A DNA stretch of 64,000 bases from Brevibacillus sp. DP1.3A. Its GTDB lineage: Bacteria; Bacillota; Bacilli; Brevibacillales; Brevibacillaceae. Position 1 is the first letter of the stretch, and each line of letters starts with the position of its first letter. A program made the translations under genes and the position numbers. The notes beneath the pieces are model-generated. The model worked only from the letters and a program-made list of their open reading frames with translations, searched no databases and was not told the DNA's origin. Of the stretch, positions 55,097 through 63,457 are shown piece by piece. The stretch lies in the NCBI RefSeq assembly GCF_013284245.2, contig NZ_CP085876.1, forward strand, positions 6,024,001-6,088,000. Direction: 5' to 3'.

Positions 55097-55552
55097 CTAG
55101 GAATACATGATTATGACCAGCATGAGACTGGTCCCACCCGCAACAAATGGAGCCAACGGGATTTCTCGCCCCAGCTTTATCCTGCCTGTCATTTTGGCGA
55201 TGGCCCACATGGGAAGCACACTGACTCCCGCAAGCAAATACGTAAGCATGAGCACGACCAACCCCGCTTGCCATCCAACCGCTGCGCCAACCAGAGCGAG
55301 CAGCTTAATATCTCCTCCGCCCATTTGGCCGTTGCTGATCACCGCCATAAGTAACGAAATTCCTCCCAGCACAATAACTCCCATCGCATAAGTCAGCCAT
55401 TTCTCTGGATGAAGGTATGCATGCAGAACGAGAAAATATACAATTCCCGGAAGCGTCAGCCAGTCGTAAATGAGACGGCGGCGTAGGTCGGTATACATAG
55501 CGACTGCCATTACGAAAAGAATGGGAATGATGACATACCAAGATAACACCAT
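55097..55552 (-). CDS. A24 prepilin peptidase (TadV/CpaA type)
   Basis: 151 residues, about five or six membrane helices. Aspartic protease motifs: Asp in AMYTDLRRRLIYDWLTLPG (~22) and the GxGD motif MGGGDIKLLA (~77-86). Short CpaA-type prepilin peptidase lacking the methylase domain. AAGGAGG precedes ATG 55552. It would process Flp-type pilins, but the only other Tad gene nearby is the broken cpaB downstream; no pilin, TadA ATPase or TadB/C platform gene is in the window. Confidence 0.88.
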   Translation of the reverse strand: MVLSWYVIIPILFVMAVAMYTDLRRRLIYDWLTLPGIVYFLVLHAYLHPEKWLTYAMGVIVLGGISLLMAVISNGQMGGGDIKLLALVGAAVGWQAGLVVLMLTYLLAGVSVLPMWAIAKMTGRIKLGREIPLAPFVAGGTSLMLVIIMYS

Positions 55553-55765
55553 ATGTCCTCCTTCCTGCTTTTTGAGGAAAATTTCACCATTACAGACTGT
55601 ATATTAAGGAAATTTGTTGCAAAAATATCCAATATTTTTGTATGTTTTTTGGAAAAGCGCTTTCATTGTCTTGGAGATTACATCCGTTGTCGTTTCATGA
55701 GGCAAACATTTTTTTGTGCTATTCTAGTAGAAAAATACGGCGACGAAAGGTGGGAGTACCGAACC

Positions 55766-56080
55766 GTGCAGGAGTATCTCGAACTGACTGAACTACTTGC
55801 AGAGATTGAACGTCATCCGACTAGTCTGTTGTTTATAAAAACGGCAAACTGCGGTGTTTGCGATGTCACCTACGCAAGAACGATAGAACTGCTGAAACAG
55901 TATCCACAAGTGAAAAGCATCGTGGTATCTATGGAGAGAATACCCAACATTTCCGGTGAGTTTCTCGTATTTACTGCTCCGGCGATCCTGCTGTTTATGG
56001 ACGGAAAGGAAGTATTTCGGCAAGCCCGGTTTGTATCATTTGACGAGCTAGAGCGTGTTCTGACCTCCCTCACTTGTTAA
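55766..56080 (+). CDS. Thioredoxin-like protein (CGVC)
   Basis: 104 residues from GTG 55766, where GGTGGGAG stands upstream; the frame is open from 55553 but the upstream part lacks coding character. Thioredoxin fold with active-site NCGVCDV (~34-38) and cis-proline TAPAILLFMDGKEV. No signal peptide, so cytoplasmic disulfide exchange is likely. Similar to the small YtpP/YbbN-like thioredoxins of bacilli. Stands alone. Confidence 0.82.
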   Translation: MQEYLELTELLAEIERHPTSLLFIKTANCGVCDVTYARTIELLKQYPQVKSIVVSMERIPNISGEFLVFTAPAILLFMDGKEVFRQARFVSFDELERVLTSLTC

Positions 56081-56210
56081 AAATTCACATTTCCCTCCAC
56101 TGTAAACGTTTGGATAACCTCTCTTTTGATGATAGAGTAGAGAGTATGGATAAATCAGATTCGTAAGACAATCTGTTGTATTTTATCGATTTTTGAAGGA
56201 GAGACAGTGG

Positions 56211-57362
56211 ATGAGAGCCTTATTGGTAGACGACGAGCAACTACCCTTGATGCATCTGCAACGATTGCTAGAAAAAGATGTTGGCGGCGTTAAGGTAGTC
56301 GGAGCCTACACCAATCCTCTCGAAGCGATCGACCAAGCAATATCCCTTCAACCAGATGTCGTATTTTTAGATATTAATATGCCGCGCATCAGTGGACTGG
56401 AGATCGGAGAACGTCTGCAAGGAATCGATAACTCCCCAGAGATCGTTTTTGTCACAGGGTACGATAAGTACGCCGTTGATGCTTTTGAGCTGTGCGCGCT
56501 GGATTACATCATGAAGCCCGTACAGCTTCAACGCTTGCAAAAAACAATGGACCGTCTTCGTGAGAGAATCAAGTCCGCGCAAGAAGTCGAGCCTGTTAAA
56601 GAAGAATCAGTCGTTTCCATCCAATGCTTCAATAGTATTTTGTTTCACCAGTCGAATCAGGAGCCACAGGAGATCAAGTGGCGTACGAATAAAGCCCGCG
56701 AGCTGTTTGCGTATTTGTTGCATCACCGCAACAAGATGATCGACAAGGATTCGATTATCGAGCTTTTGTGGCCGGACTATGATGGAAGCAAAGGCGTGAC
56801 TCAGCTATATACGACGATTTACCTCATCCGGCAAACCTTGAAACGCTATGGTCTCCAAACGATATCGATCAACAAAGGCAATTTAGAAGGTGGCTATAAG
56901 CTGACGATCGATTCAGCTGCGATCGATGTGGAAGAATGGGAAAATCGTCTCAAACAGTTACCCCCCCTCTCTCTTGCCAATATGCAAGAGTATGAGCAAG
57001 TGCTCGCGACGTATACGGGCGATTATTTCGGAGACTACGACTATTTGTGGGCAGAGTACGAGCGAGAAAGACTCCGCAGGATGTGGCTGCAGCTCGCCAA
57101 AACAATGAGCAGCTTCTATTTGGGACACGGCAGAGTCCAAGAGGCGATCAACGTCAATCAACGCATTCAGCATTTGCACCCGCTTGAAGAGGACAGCTAC
57201 ATGTTCCTGATGCAGTTGTACGCTTCCTTGGACGATCATGCGGCTGTAGAAGAGCAGTATCAACTCTTGACCTCTCGATGGGAGATTGAACTCGGCTCTG
57301 CTGTAAACGAACATATCACCAAGTGGTATCACATATGGAAACAGGAGACAGAACAAAAGTAG
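56211..57362 (+). CDS. SARP-like response regulator (REC - HTH - BTAD)
   Basis: 383 residues from ATG 56211 (GAAGGAG upstream). REC domain (~1-118) with ALLVDDEQ, phospho-Asp in VVFLDINMP (~54) and the YIMKPV lysine; OmpR-type DNA-binding domain (~150-225, RELFAYLLHHRNKMIDKDSIIELLWP); BTAD helical repeats (~232-380). No histidine kinase is adjacent. It precedes the secreted DUF4832 gene by 32 bases, so it probably shares a transcript with it and may control the neighbouring pel-like cluster. Confidence 0.9.
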   Translation: MRALLVDDEQLPLMHLQRLLEKDVGGVKVVGAYTNPLEAIDQAISLQPDVVFLDINMPRISGLEIGERLQGIDNSPEIVFVTGYDKYAVDAFELCALDYIMKPVQLQRLQKTMDRLRERIKSAQEVEPVKEESVVSIQCFNSILFHQSNQEPQEIKWRTNKARELFAYLLHHRNKMIDKDSIIELLWPDYDGSKGVTQLYTTIYLIRQTLKRYGLQTISINKGNLEGGYKLTIDSAAIDVEEWENRLKQLPPLSLANMQEYEQVLATYTGDYFGDYDYLWAEYERERLRRMWLQLAKTMSSFYLGHGRVQEAINVNQRIQHLHPLEEDSYMFLMQLYASLDDHAAVEEQYQLLTSRWEIELGSAVNEHITKWYHIWKQETEQK

Positions 57363-57394
57363 TGAAACTCTCTCACTAGATCTAGGGGGCACTC

Positions 57395-58789
57395 ATGAAG
57401 ATCCGAAGTGGTCTATACAGCGTACTTCTCGCTGCTTTTTGCATTCTACCTTCCTCTGCCGCCGCCTCCAGTTATGGAACGGCCACTTATTCGCCAAAGC
57501 AATCCCAAGACGTACTACAAAACCCTTATATGGGACTGGCTCCCGATTCACGGACGAGTAATAATGAGCAAGAACACACCCTCGTCTATGCCAACCTAAC
57601 CTGGAGGATGCTTGAACCAACCAAAGGAGATTATGCTTTTGATGAGGTCGAAGACGCAATCCGGTTTGAAGAATGGACAGAAAAAGACGTCAAGTTCATC
57701 CTCCGCATCGTTATGGATCTTCCTGATAAAAAATCGGACATGGAGATACCAGATTGGCTATACAACGAGATCGGCGGGGACAATGACCATTTTGATGATG
57801 GCGAGTGGTATCGAAACGACTATGGCAAAGGCTACAGTCCCAACTACAGTAATCCATTGATTATCAAGTACCACAAGGAATTGATTGACGCTCTGGGAGA
57901 GCGCTACAAGGACGATCCCCGCATTGCTTTCATACAGCTAGGAAGCGTCGGTCACTGGGGAGAATGGCACACAGATACTTCTATTCCTTTCCCTGCAACA
58001 GAAATCACGGATCAGTACGTACAACCGTATCTAGATAATTTCCCTGATTCCATGCTACTGATGCGCAGACCACACCCAGTTGCCAAGGAGTACAAACTGG
58101 GGCTGTTTAACGACATGTTTGGCAACAAAGAAGATACAAACAGCTACCTGTCCTGGATACAGAAGGGCTACGTCTCCTGGCTCACCAAAGAAAAAATGCC
58201 TGCCATGCCCGACTTTTGGAAGTATGCGCCAAGCGGCGGAGAATTCTCTCCATCCGACTCCTTGCCAAGCTACTTTACTCGCTCCTCGATTAACCAGGTA
58301 ATCTCACAAGCCAAAGCTTCGCATATTAGCTGGCTTGGCCCGAATACACCCGCACGTTTCGAAAAAGACAGCGATCAACAAGAATATTTGGACCGCTTTT
58401 TAAACACGATTGGCTACCGCTTCTCCATCACCAAAGAGACACATGCCAAAGCAGTCGAGCCCGGAGACAGCCTCGCTGTGACGATGGATTGGCAAAACCG
58501 CGGTGTCGCTCCATTTTACTTCCCGTGGATTCTCGAGCTGTCCCTCGCGGATGAAGACGGTGAGATCGTAACCAAGACCAACACGGACGAAGACATCCGC
58601 AAATGGCTTCCCGGCAAGAAAACCGTCAAGCAAAGCTTGGAAATTCCGGATAATCTTCCTGAAGGAACATACACTCTCTGTGTAGCAATCCTCGATCCCC
58701 ATACAGAAGAGCCGGGTATTCAATTTGCCATGGAAGGCAAACGCTCGGACGGAAGATATACGTTGGGTACGGTCCAAGTACGAGACTGA
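57395..58789 (+). CDS. Secreted DUF4832 glycoside-hydrolase-like protein
   Basis: 464 residues. Signal peptide ending SSAAAS (~26). N-terminal (beta/alpha)8-like region (~40-330) in the style of DUF4874/GH42-type enzymes: PYMGLAPDSR, YANLTWRMLEPTKGDYAFDEVEDAI, IPDWLYNE, IQLGSVGHWGEWHTD with plausible catalytic Glu (GHWGEWH ~190). C-terminal DUF4832 beta-sandwich (~340-464). GGGGGC precedes ATG. Convergent with the pel-like operon; could trim the polysaccharide made there, a role PelA plays in Pseudomonas. The hydrolase activity is inferred. Confidence 0.8.
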   Translation: MKIRSGLYSVLLAAFCILPSSAAASSYGTATYSPKQSQDVLQNPYMGLAPDSRTSNNEQEHTLVYANLTWRMLEPTKGDYAFDEVEDAIRFEEWTEKDVKFILRIVMDLPDKKSDMEIPDWLYNEIGGDNDHFDDGEWYRNDYGKGYSPNYSNPLIIKYHKELIDALGERYKDDPRIAFIQLGSVGHWGEWHTDTSIPFPATEITDQYVQPYLDNFPDSMLLMRRPHPVAKEYKLGLFNDMFGNKEDTNSYLSWIQKGYVSWLTKEKMPAMPDFWKYAPSGGEFSPSDSLPSYFTRSSINQVISQAKASHISWLGPNTPARFEKDSDQQEYLDRFLNTIGYRFSITKETHAKAVEPGDSLAVTMDWQNRGVAPFYFPWILELSLADEDGEIVTKTNTDEDIRKWLPGKKTVKQSLEIPDNLPEGTYTLCVAILDPHTEEPGIQFAMEGKRSDGRYTLGTVQVRD

Positions 58790-58796
58790 TCCATCC

Positions 58797-58847
58797 AAAA
58801 AATCCCTTCCTGACCACCTGTATAGGAGTCAGAAAGGGATTTTTTCT
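58797..58847. terminator. Bidirectional intrinsic terminator
   Basis: 18-base arms with one mismatch: AAAAAATCCCTTCCTGAC (58797-58814) and GTCAGAAAGGGATTTTTT (58828-58845). Ends both the DUF4832 gene and the pel-like operon. Confidence 0.9.
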
Positions 58848-58855
58848 TCTAATCA

Positions 58856-59542
58856 TTATGGTGCATAATCGCCATCGTAGCTTACCAATGATACGTTTTT
58901 CACACCTTCTACCTCTGAAATATCTTGAACAAATGCCGTATTATCTCCTTTGATTTTGACTTCCACGATCAATTCCACCATCTCTTTGTGTACAGTCTTT
59001 GACTTCAAGGCGTATTTCAGTTTGTTCAACTGATATTTAACCCCGTCATTGGCTTGATCGTGATAATTGATAATGAGCAGATAGGCAACATCTTTCATTT
59101 GCCGCTTGGATAATACAACAATGACAGCCGCCACCACCAGCGATCCAAGGACGGAAACCGGGTACACACCCGCTCCCGTCGCAATACCTACCGAGATCGA
59201 CCAAAACATGAAAACAATATCCAACGGGTCTTTGATGGCAGTACGGAACCGCACGATGCTCAACGCGCCAACCATCCCGAGAGAGAGCACGATATTGGTG
59301 CTAATCGTCATGATAATCAGGCAAGTAAGCATCGCCATTGCCACTAGCGTGATGTTAAAGGTATGTGTATAGACGACACCGCGAAACGTTTTTTTGTAAA
59401 TATAGTAGATGAACAAACCTATCAATCCCGACAGCACAAGCCCTATGATGGTATCAATGATCGAGATGCTGGCGAATTGATCTATTTTTAAGACACTTTT
59501 TTTGATGATATCTTGAAAATTAATCGTATTGGTAGTATCCAT
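58856..59542 (-). CDS. DUF4956 membrane protein
   Basis: 228 residues from ATG 59542 (GAGGAGAAG upstream; the frame runs to 59608). Three or four membrane helices (~25-130), then family signature GMVGALSIVRFRTAIKDPLDIVFMFWSISVGIATGAG and a soluble C-terminal ferredoxin-like part (~150-228). DUF4956 proteins are commonly encoded next to VTC-domain proteins and CotH kinases, as here. Biochemical role unknown; the pattern suggests a membrane partner of the VTC polymerase. Last gene of the operon, 22 bases after the VTC gene. Confidence 0.88.
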   Translation of the reverse strand: MDTTNTINFQDIIKKSVLKIDQFASISIIDTIIGLVLSGLIGLFIYYIYKKTFRGVVYTHTFNITLVAMAMLTCLIIMTISTNIVLSLGMVGALSIVRFRTAIKDPLDIVFMFWSISVGIATGAGVYPVSVLGSLVVAAVIVVLSKRQMKDVAYLLIINYHDQANDGVKYQLNKLKYALKSKTVHKEMVELIVEVKIKGDNTAFVQDISEVEGVKNVSLVSYDGDYAP

Positions 59543-59564
59543 AGTTTCCCGACTTCTCCTCACA

Positions 59565-60299
59565 CTAAAGATTATAGTATTTTTTGGTCTCCTCTCTGCA
59601 AATGACATATTTGGAGATAGCCGATCGCTTATTACTCAGGTTTTGTAGCAAATGTCTAATATGAAACGGCAGGAATTGATCGTACTTCACTTCCATGATC
59701 ATCATGGGCTGATGAATAGCTCTGACCATCATGATGTTTTCGTCAAAAATATCGAGTGAATTGACGTTTGCCTTCAAATACTTATCAAACGTAATTCTGA
59801 CATTCCCTTCTCTCACCAAATACGCCTCTCGGACATAATCCGTAATGACGCGAGGCCGAAACAGATGATTTTTGCACGATAAATAAAAATCTCGTAGCAC
59901 AGCACTTTCTGTCTCTCGCAGAAACTCAACATCACCTGCCAAAATCAGTTCATACTCATCTCGTGTAATCGACGCTGATTCTTTGCAAATGTATCCACCG
60001 AACTTGCTCTTTCGCTCCATTTTGATGACTGCATCACTTTTGTTGTAGATGCGAATACGATACTTTTTTCTTTGAAAAACCCCGTAGTTTTTTTCATAGA
60101 GAGCTGTGTCGTGAAAGTCGTCAAAGTACAGGCTACGAATATGATATCCTTCCTCACTCACAGAATAAGGGTCAGGAGTCGCGATCAGACGCAATTTCTG
60201 CCGCAGCGGCTCGTAATTACTCAGCCGAAGATAATACTTCAACTCATGCCGCAATCGCTTGTTGCCGAGCTGGATGCCCGTGCTCTGTATTCCTTTCAT
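59565..60299 (-). CDS. VTC-domain polyphosphate polymerase-like protein
   Basis: 244 residues. Triphosphate-tunnel-type features: RHELKYYL, IRSLYFDD, RKKYRIRIYNKSD, IKMERKSKFGGYICKESASIT, RITFDKYLKA, MIMEVKYDQFLP, and SAISKYVICRE near the end, giving the basic and acidic tunnel residues of VTC4-like catalytic domains. Yeast VTC4 makes polyphosphate from ATP; bacterial single-domain versions are thought to act likewise but are little studied. The ATG overlaps the cotH stop (60296-60299), implying coupled translation. Confidence 0.88.
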   Translation of the reverse strand: MKGIQSTGIQLGNKRLRHELKYYLRLSNYEPLRQKLRLIATPDPYSVSEEGYHIRSLYFDDFHDTALYEKNYGVFQRKKYRIRIYNKSDAVIKMERKSKFGGYICKESASITRDEYELILAGDVEFLRETESAVLRDFYLSCKNHLFRPRVITDYVREAYLVREGNVRITFDKYLKANVNSLDIFDENIMMVRAIHQPMMIMEVKYDQFLPFHIRHLLQNLSNKRSAISKYVICREETKKYYNL

Positions 60300-62020
60300 T
60301 TCAATACGAACTCCTTCACCCCATGATAAAGCGCATCCTCGGACTCTACCCTGTCAAATGCCGTCTGTGTGTTCCCTTTGCTGTCCCGAACAATCACGCG
60401 CCAGAAAAAGCGACCTTTACCCGGATCGTTTATGGTGTATTGAACCCCTGTCAGCCCCTTGGCCTGCGCGTGTATCTTCGTAAACGCAGGATCGTAACTG
60501 ACGGCAAAGTCGTAAGTCAGATCGTCACCTTGCAGATCATAGGAATGGTCCCAGGCAAAAATGAGCTTATCTCCTTCTTTTCTTGGCTCCCCCATAAAAA
60601 AGGGCATCGGATTCTCTTGGCGTTCATAGTACCTCTTTTTGTTACGCTCCGGTTCACCAGATAGAAGTGCTTGCTCATTGTGAAAATAGGAGACATCCAA
60701 CGGTAAATTATATAAATCAGGTTGTTGCAGCACATATTTACTCACAATCGGATAATAGCTCTTCAAGTATTTTTCCGTTTGCTCCTTCGTAATGATCTTG
60801 CTGATTTCCTCAACCTTTTCGTTAAGCGTTTTGATGTTTTCAGGATCCTTAAAGATGCGGCGATGCAAATTCGACACCCAGTAGTCGGAAATGCCAAACT
60901 GCCATTGTCCTAGCCCTTTTTCTGGGCTTCGCTTGAGCTCTTCTTCAAAAAATCCCCACGATGCGTCGTAGTCCCACGGTAGGAAATACCACTTGTTGGA
61001 GTTGCTAGGGCTGTACAAGTAAAAATTATGAACAGCCGTGTCGTGATTCCCCATCAACAGGTTGGATGCCAGCCATGTATAGTAGTTCTCCCGATCAAAA
61101 TGCTTGTCCAAAAAGTCTTGCGTATTGATCGCAGGATTGTGAAGATCGTCCAGCATCGAAATGAGCTTTTCATGGTTCTCGCTGCCTTTGATCTCCAAAA
61201 TTTTATCAAAGGCTTTCTTATCGTAGGTAGGATCTGTTGCCAGCTTGAGTTGTTCCTCGTAACGGTGGAACTCGAAATCAATTGCCTTGTATAAATTTCC
61301 GTTTCGGTCCAATCCGTGCGCCTGCAAAAATGTTTTGTTCGGCTGTTCAATTTGAGTGAACAAACCGTAATCAACAAAGTCTCGATCCGGATTTTTTTTT
61401 GTCAAATCCTTGATTTTCACTTGAACGAACTGCGTCCGCAAACTGGTCATATTGGGCATTTGCTCAAAATAATCAAAGCTAAGCTTTTGTCGAACACGCG
61501 TCATGTCAGACTTGTGCTTGCTTACGTTGATATTGCGCTGATCCCGCCAGTATCCGGCGCTGTCGAACAAACGGATTTTGTACGATTTTTGTTCCGCTCT
61601 TCTGCTCGATTCCCCCCGCAGCTCAATCGTTCCGTTCGCTCTCGTCTCGCTAAAACCAAAGTACCCCTGGGTTGGCCCCTCCACCGTCCCTTCCTGCATA
61701 ATGACTTTGGCCTGGAGATCTTCTCCCTTTTCATTCCGTCCGCTAGGAGCTAGATTGAGTTCCGTAAAGGTGGTCGTTTTCAATTTCGAATTTTCTTCGT
61801 TGACTACCGTCACATATAAATGGACGATGCTCCCATCAACATCCTGATCGTATACGCTTCTATTCTCAATCAGATCCTCGTTCATCTGCTGAGTTGACGC
61901 CACCTGACTCGTTGCTGGCGGGTTGTCTGACACTGGCTGTTCAGGCGCATCCTGTGTACAACCAGTCGATACAACTCCTAATGCTACGAGTAGGCTCAGT
62001 ATGAATCGTTTTTTCTTCAA
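60296..62020 (-). CDS. CotH-family protein kinase lipoprotein
   Basis: 574 residues from TTG 62020 (GGGGAGGACTTAGG upstream; an ATG at 62077 overlaps pelG and lacks a site). Lipoprotein signal KKKRFILSLLVALGVVSTGC (Cys ~20), linker, then CotH domain (~60-480): IELRGESSRR, KSYKIRLFD, YFEQMPNMTSLRTQFVQVKI, and the kinase-site region NLLMGNHDTAVHNFYLY and LPWDYDASWG. The last ~90 residues form a fibronectin-like beta-domain (FAWDHSYDLQGDDLTYDFAVSYD). Bacillus CotH phosphorylates spore-coat proteins; here the kinase is anchored outside the membrane beside Pel proteins, target unknown. Confidence 0.88.
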   Translation of the reverse strand: MKKKRFILSLLVALGVVSTGCTQDAPEQPVSDNPPATSQVASTQQMNEDLIENRSVYDQDVDGSIVHLYVTVVNEENSKLKTTTFTELNLAPSGRNEKGEDLQAKVIMQEGTVEGPTQGYFGFSETRANGTIELRGESSRRAEQKSYKIRLFDSAGYWRDQRNINVSKHKSDMTRVRQKLSFDYFEQMPNMTSLRTQFVQVKIKDLTKKNPDRDFVDYGLFTQIEQPNKTFLQAHGLDRNGNLYKAIDFEFHRYEEQLKLATDPTYDKKAFDKILEIKGSENHEKLISMLDDLHNPAINTQDFLDKHFDRENYYTWLASNLLMGNHDTAVHNFYLYSPSNSNKWYFLPWDYDASWGFFEEELKRSPEKGLGQWQFGISDYWVSNLHRRIFKDPENIKTLNEKVEEISKIITKEQTEKYLKSYYPIVSKYVLQQPDLYNLPLDVSYFHNEQALLSGEPERNKKRYYERQENPMPFFMGEPRKEGDKLIFAWDHSYDLQGDDLTYDFAVSYDPAFTKIHAQAKGLTGVQYTINDPGKGRFFWRVIVRDSKGNTQTAFDRVESEDALYHGVKEFVLK

Positions 62021-62051
62021 CCTAAGTCCTCCCCAATCTATACGTAACCAT

Positions 62052-63452
62052 CTATTCCATTCGCTTTCCTTTGACAAAGAGCGGCTGTAGGCAGTAGGTG
62101 TAATAATCGATATTTTTCAAGTAATAGATCAACCTGCCGAGACCGGCTACCAGTGCAAGAAACGAAGCAATAAAAAATGAAAAACCGTAGTTATGAAGGG
62201 GCAACATCGCTATGGTGATGACAACGGTACTGACGAGAAATAAGGTTGTCACCGTAAGCGCTCCCTTCCGATCGTCAAAATAGAGCAACATCAGCACGAT
62301 CACAAACATAACAGCGTACAAATACCCCGCGATGACCAAGATGTTGTACCTCTCCATTTGATCGGACGTAAAACCGATATGCGGAAGCAGCGTAATGCCT
62401 AGAGCCAGTGCAACAAAGGAAAAGAACAGCTGCACCTCCATCATGAAGCTGAGCTCCTGCATCAACGTTTGAACCATATCTGTTTTCGCCCGCTTGATAT
62501 CCTGCACCGAGCCTGTGCCCAATATCGTTCCGTAATACGCTCGGTACTTCTCGTAAAAAGCAGTCTCCACAGATACCACAAACATGACCATGGTAGGCAA
62601 TATGCTCAAGGAAGCGTAGAACGCTGGCACGTCGTAAAAAGGCGCAATCACGTAAGTATCCGCCACTACCTCCTGCAACGGGCTCCCCAGCCAGTAAATA
62701 AAATGGTGCACATAAAAACCGAGAGAACAAAAAAGACCCACACCAAGCAGACTTGGGTACTTTTTCACGTACTTCAGGAAATCAAAATAATTCCTTGCCC
62801 GCTTCGGGAAAAAACTCTCCAGATGAAGCATAGATAAGACAATCATCGTAAAAAAGCCGAGATCCAAAGAAATCAGCATCGCGATTCCTTTTTCCAGCTC
62901 AGTCAGATTCAACAGCAGAAACGCAGCCAGAAGCGTAACGGCAACAGCAGCCAAATACCCACGAATGATGCGCATATAATCCTTTAATGCAGACAAGTAG
63001 GCGGATTGTAGCCATACGACGATCAGTTCCACAAAAAGAAGGTAGGCTACGAGCTTAAAGCCAGACGGCAGAGGCGCGAGCCAGTAAAATGCACCGCCGA
63101 GAATTCCCCCCAAACCCAGACAAACAGCGATAACTCCATACAAAGACGCAATGATGTCGTTATACTCACGCAAGTAAATTTTGTCTGCAATATAGCGAGA
63201 AATGACCATGGAAAAGCCGCAGGTAATTAACAGCGAAAACACGAATGCATAAACGACAGCAGCTAAAAAAGACATCCTTTCCAAATAGCTGACATTCAAT
63301 TGAAGAAGGATTTGCTGTAGCACCGTAATCATTACCATACAAATCAGCATCGGTCCGACTGTGACCAGCGAAGAAAATGCATACGCCTTCACACTGGACA
63401 AATACCCTTTATTTCGAAACATTTTCTTCAGTTCAAAGCCAATGCCCGCCAT
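62052..63452 (-). CDS. pelG: PelG-like polysaccharide export membrane protein
   Basis: 466 residues, 12 or so membrane helices. The N-terminus MAGIGFELKKMF is the PelG signature, followed by YLSSVKAYAFSSLVTVGPMLICM and RYIADKIYLREYNDIIASLYG. PelG is a MOP-superfamily-related transporter that carries Pel exopolysaccharide across the membrane in Pseudomonas. It starts five bases after pelF. Confidence 0.9.
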   Translation of the reverse strand: MAGIGFELKKMFRNKGYLSSVKAYAFSSLVTVGPMLICMVMITVLQQILLQLNVSYLERMSFLAAVVYAFVFSLLITCGFSMVISRYIADKIYLREYNDIIASLYGVIAVCLGLGGILGGAFYWLAPLPSGFKLVAYLLFVELIVVWLQSAYLSALKDYMRIIRGYLAAVAVTLLAAFLLLNLTELEKGIAMLISLDLGFFTMIVLSMLHLESFFPKRARNYFDFLKYVKKYPSLLGVGLFCSLGFYVHHFIYWLGSPLQEVVADTYVIAPFYDVPAFYASLSILPTMVMFVVSVETAFYEKYRAYYGTILGTGSVQDIKRAKTDMVQTLMQELSFMMEVQLFFSFVALALGITLLPHIGFTSDQMERYNILVIAGYLYAVMFVIVLMLLYFDDRKGALTVTTLFLVSTVVITIAMLPLHNYGFSFFIASFLALVAGLGRLIYYLKNIDYYTYCLQPLFVKGKRME

Positions 63453-63457
63453 GTTTC

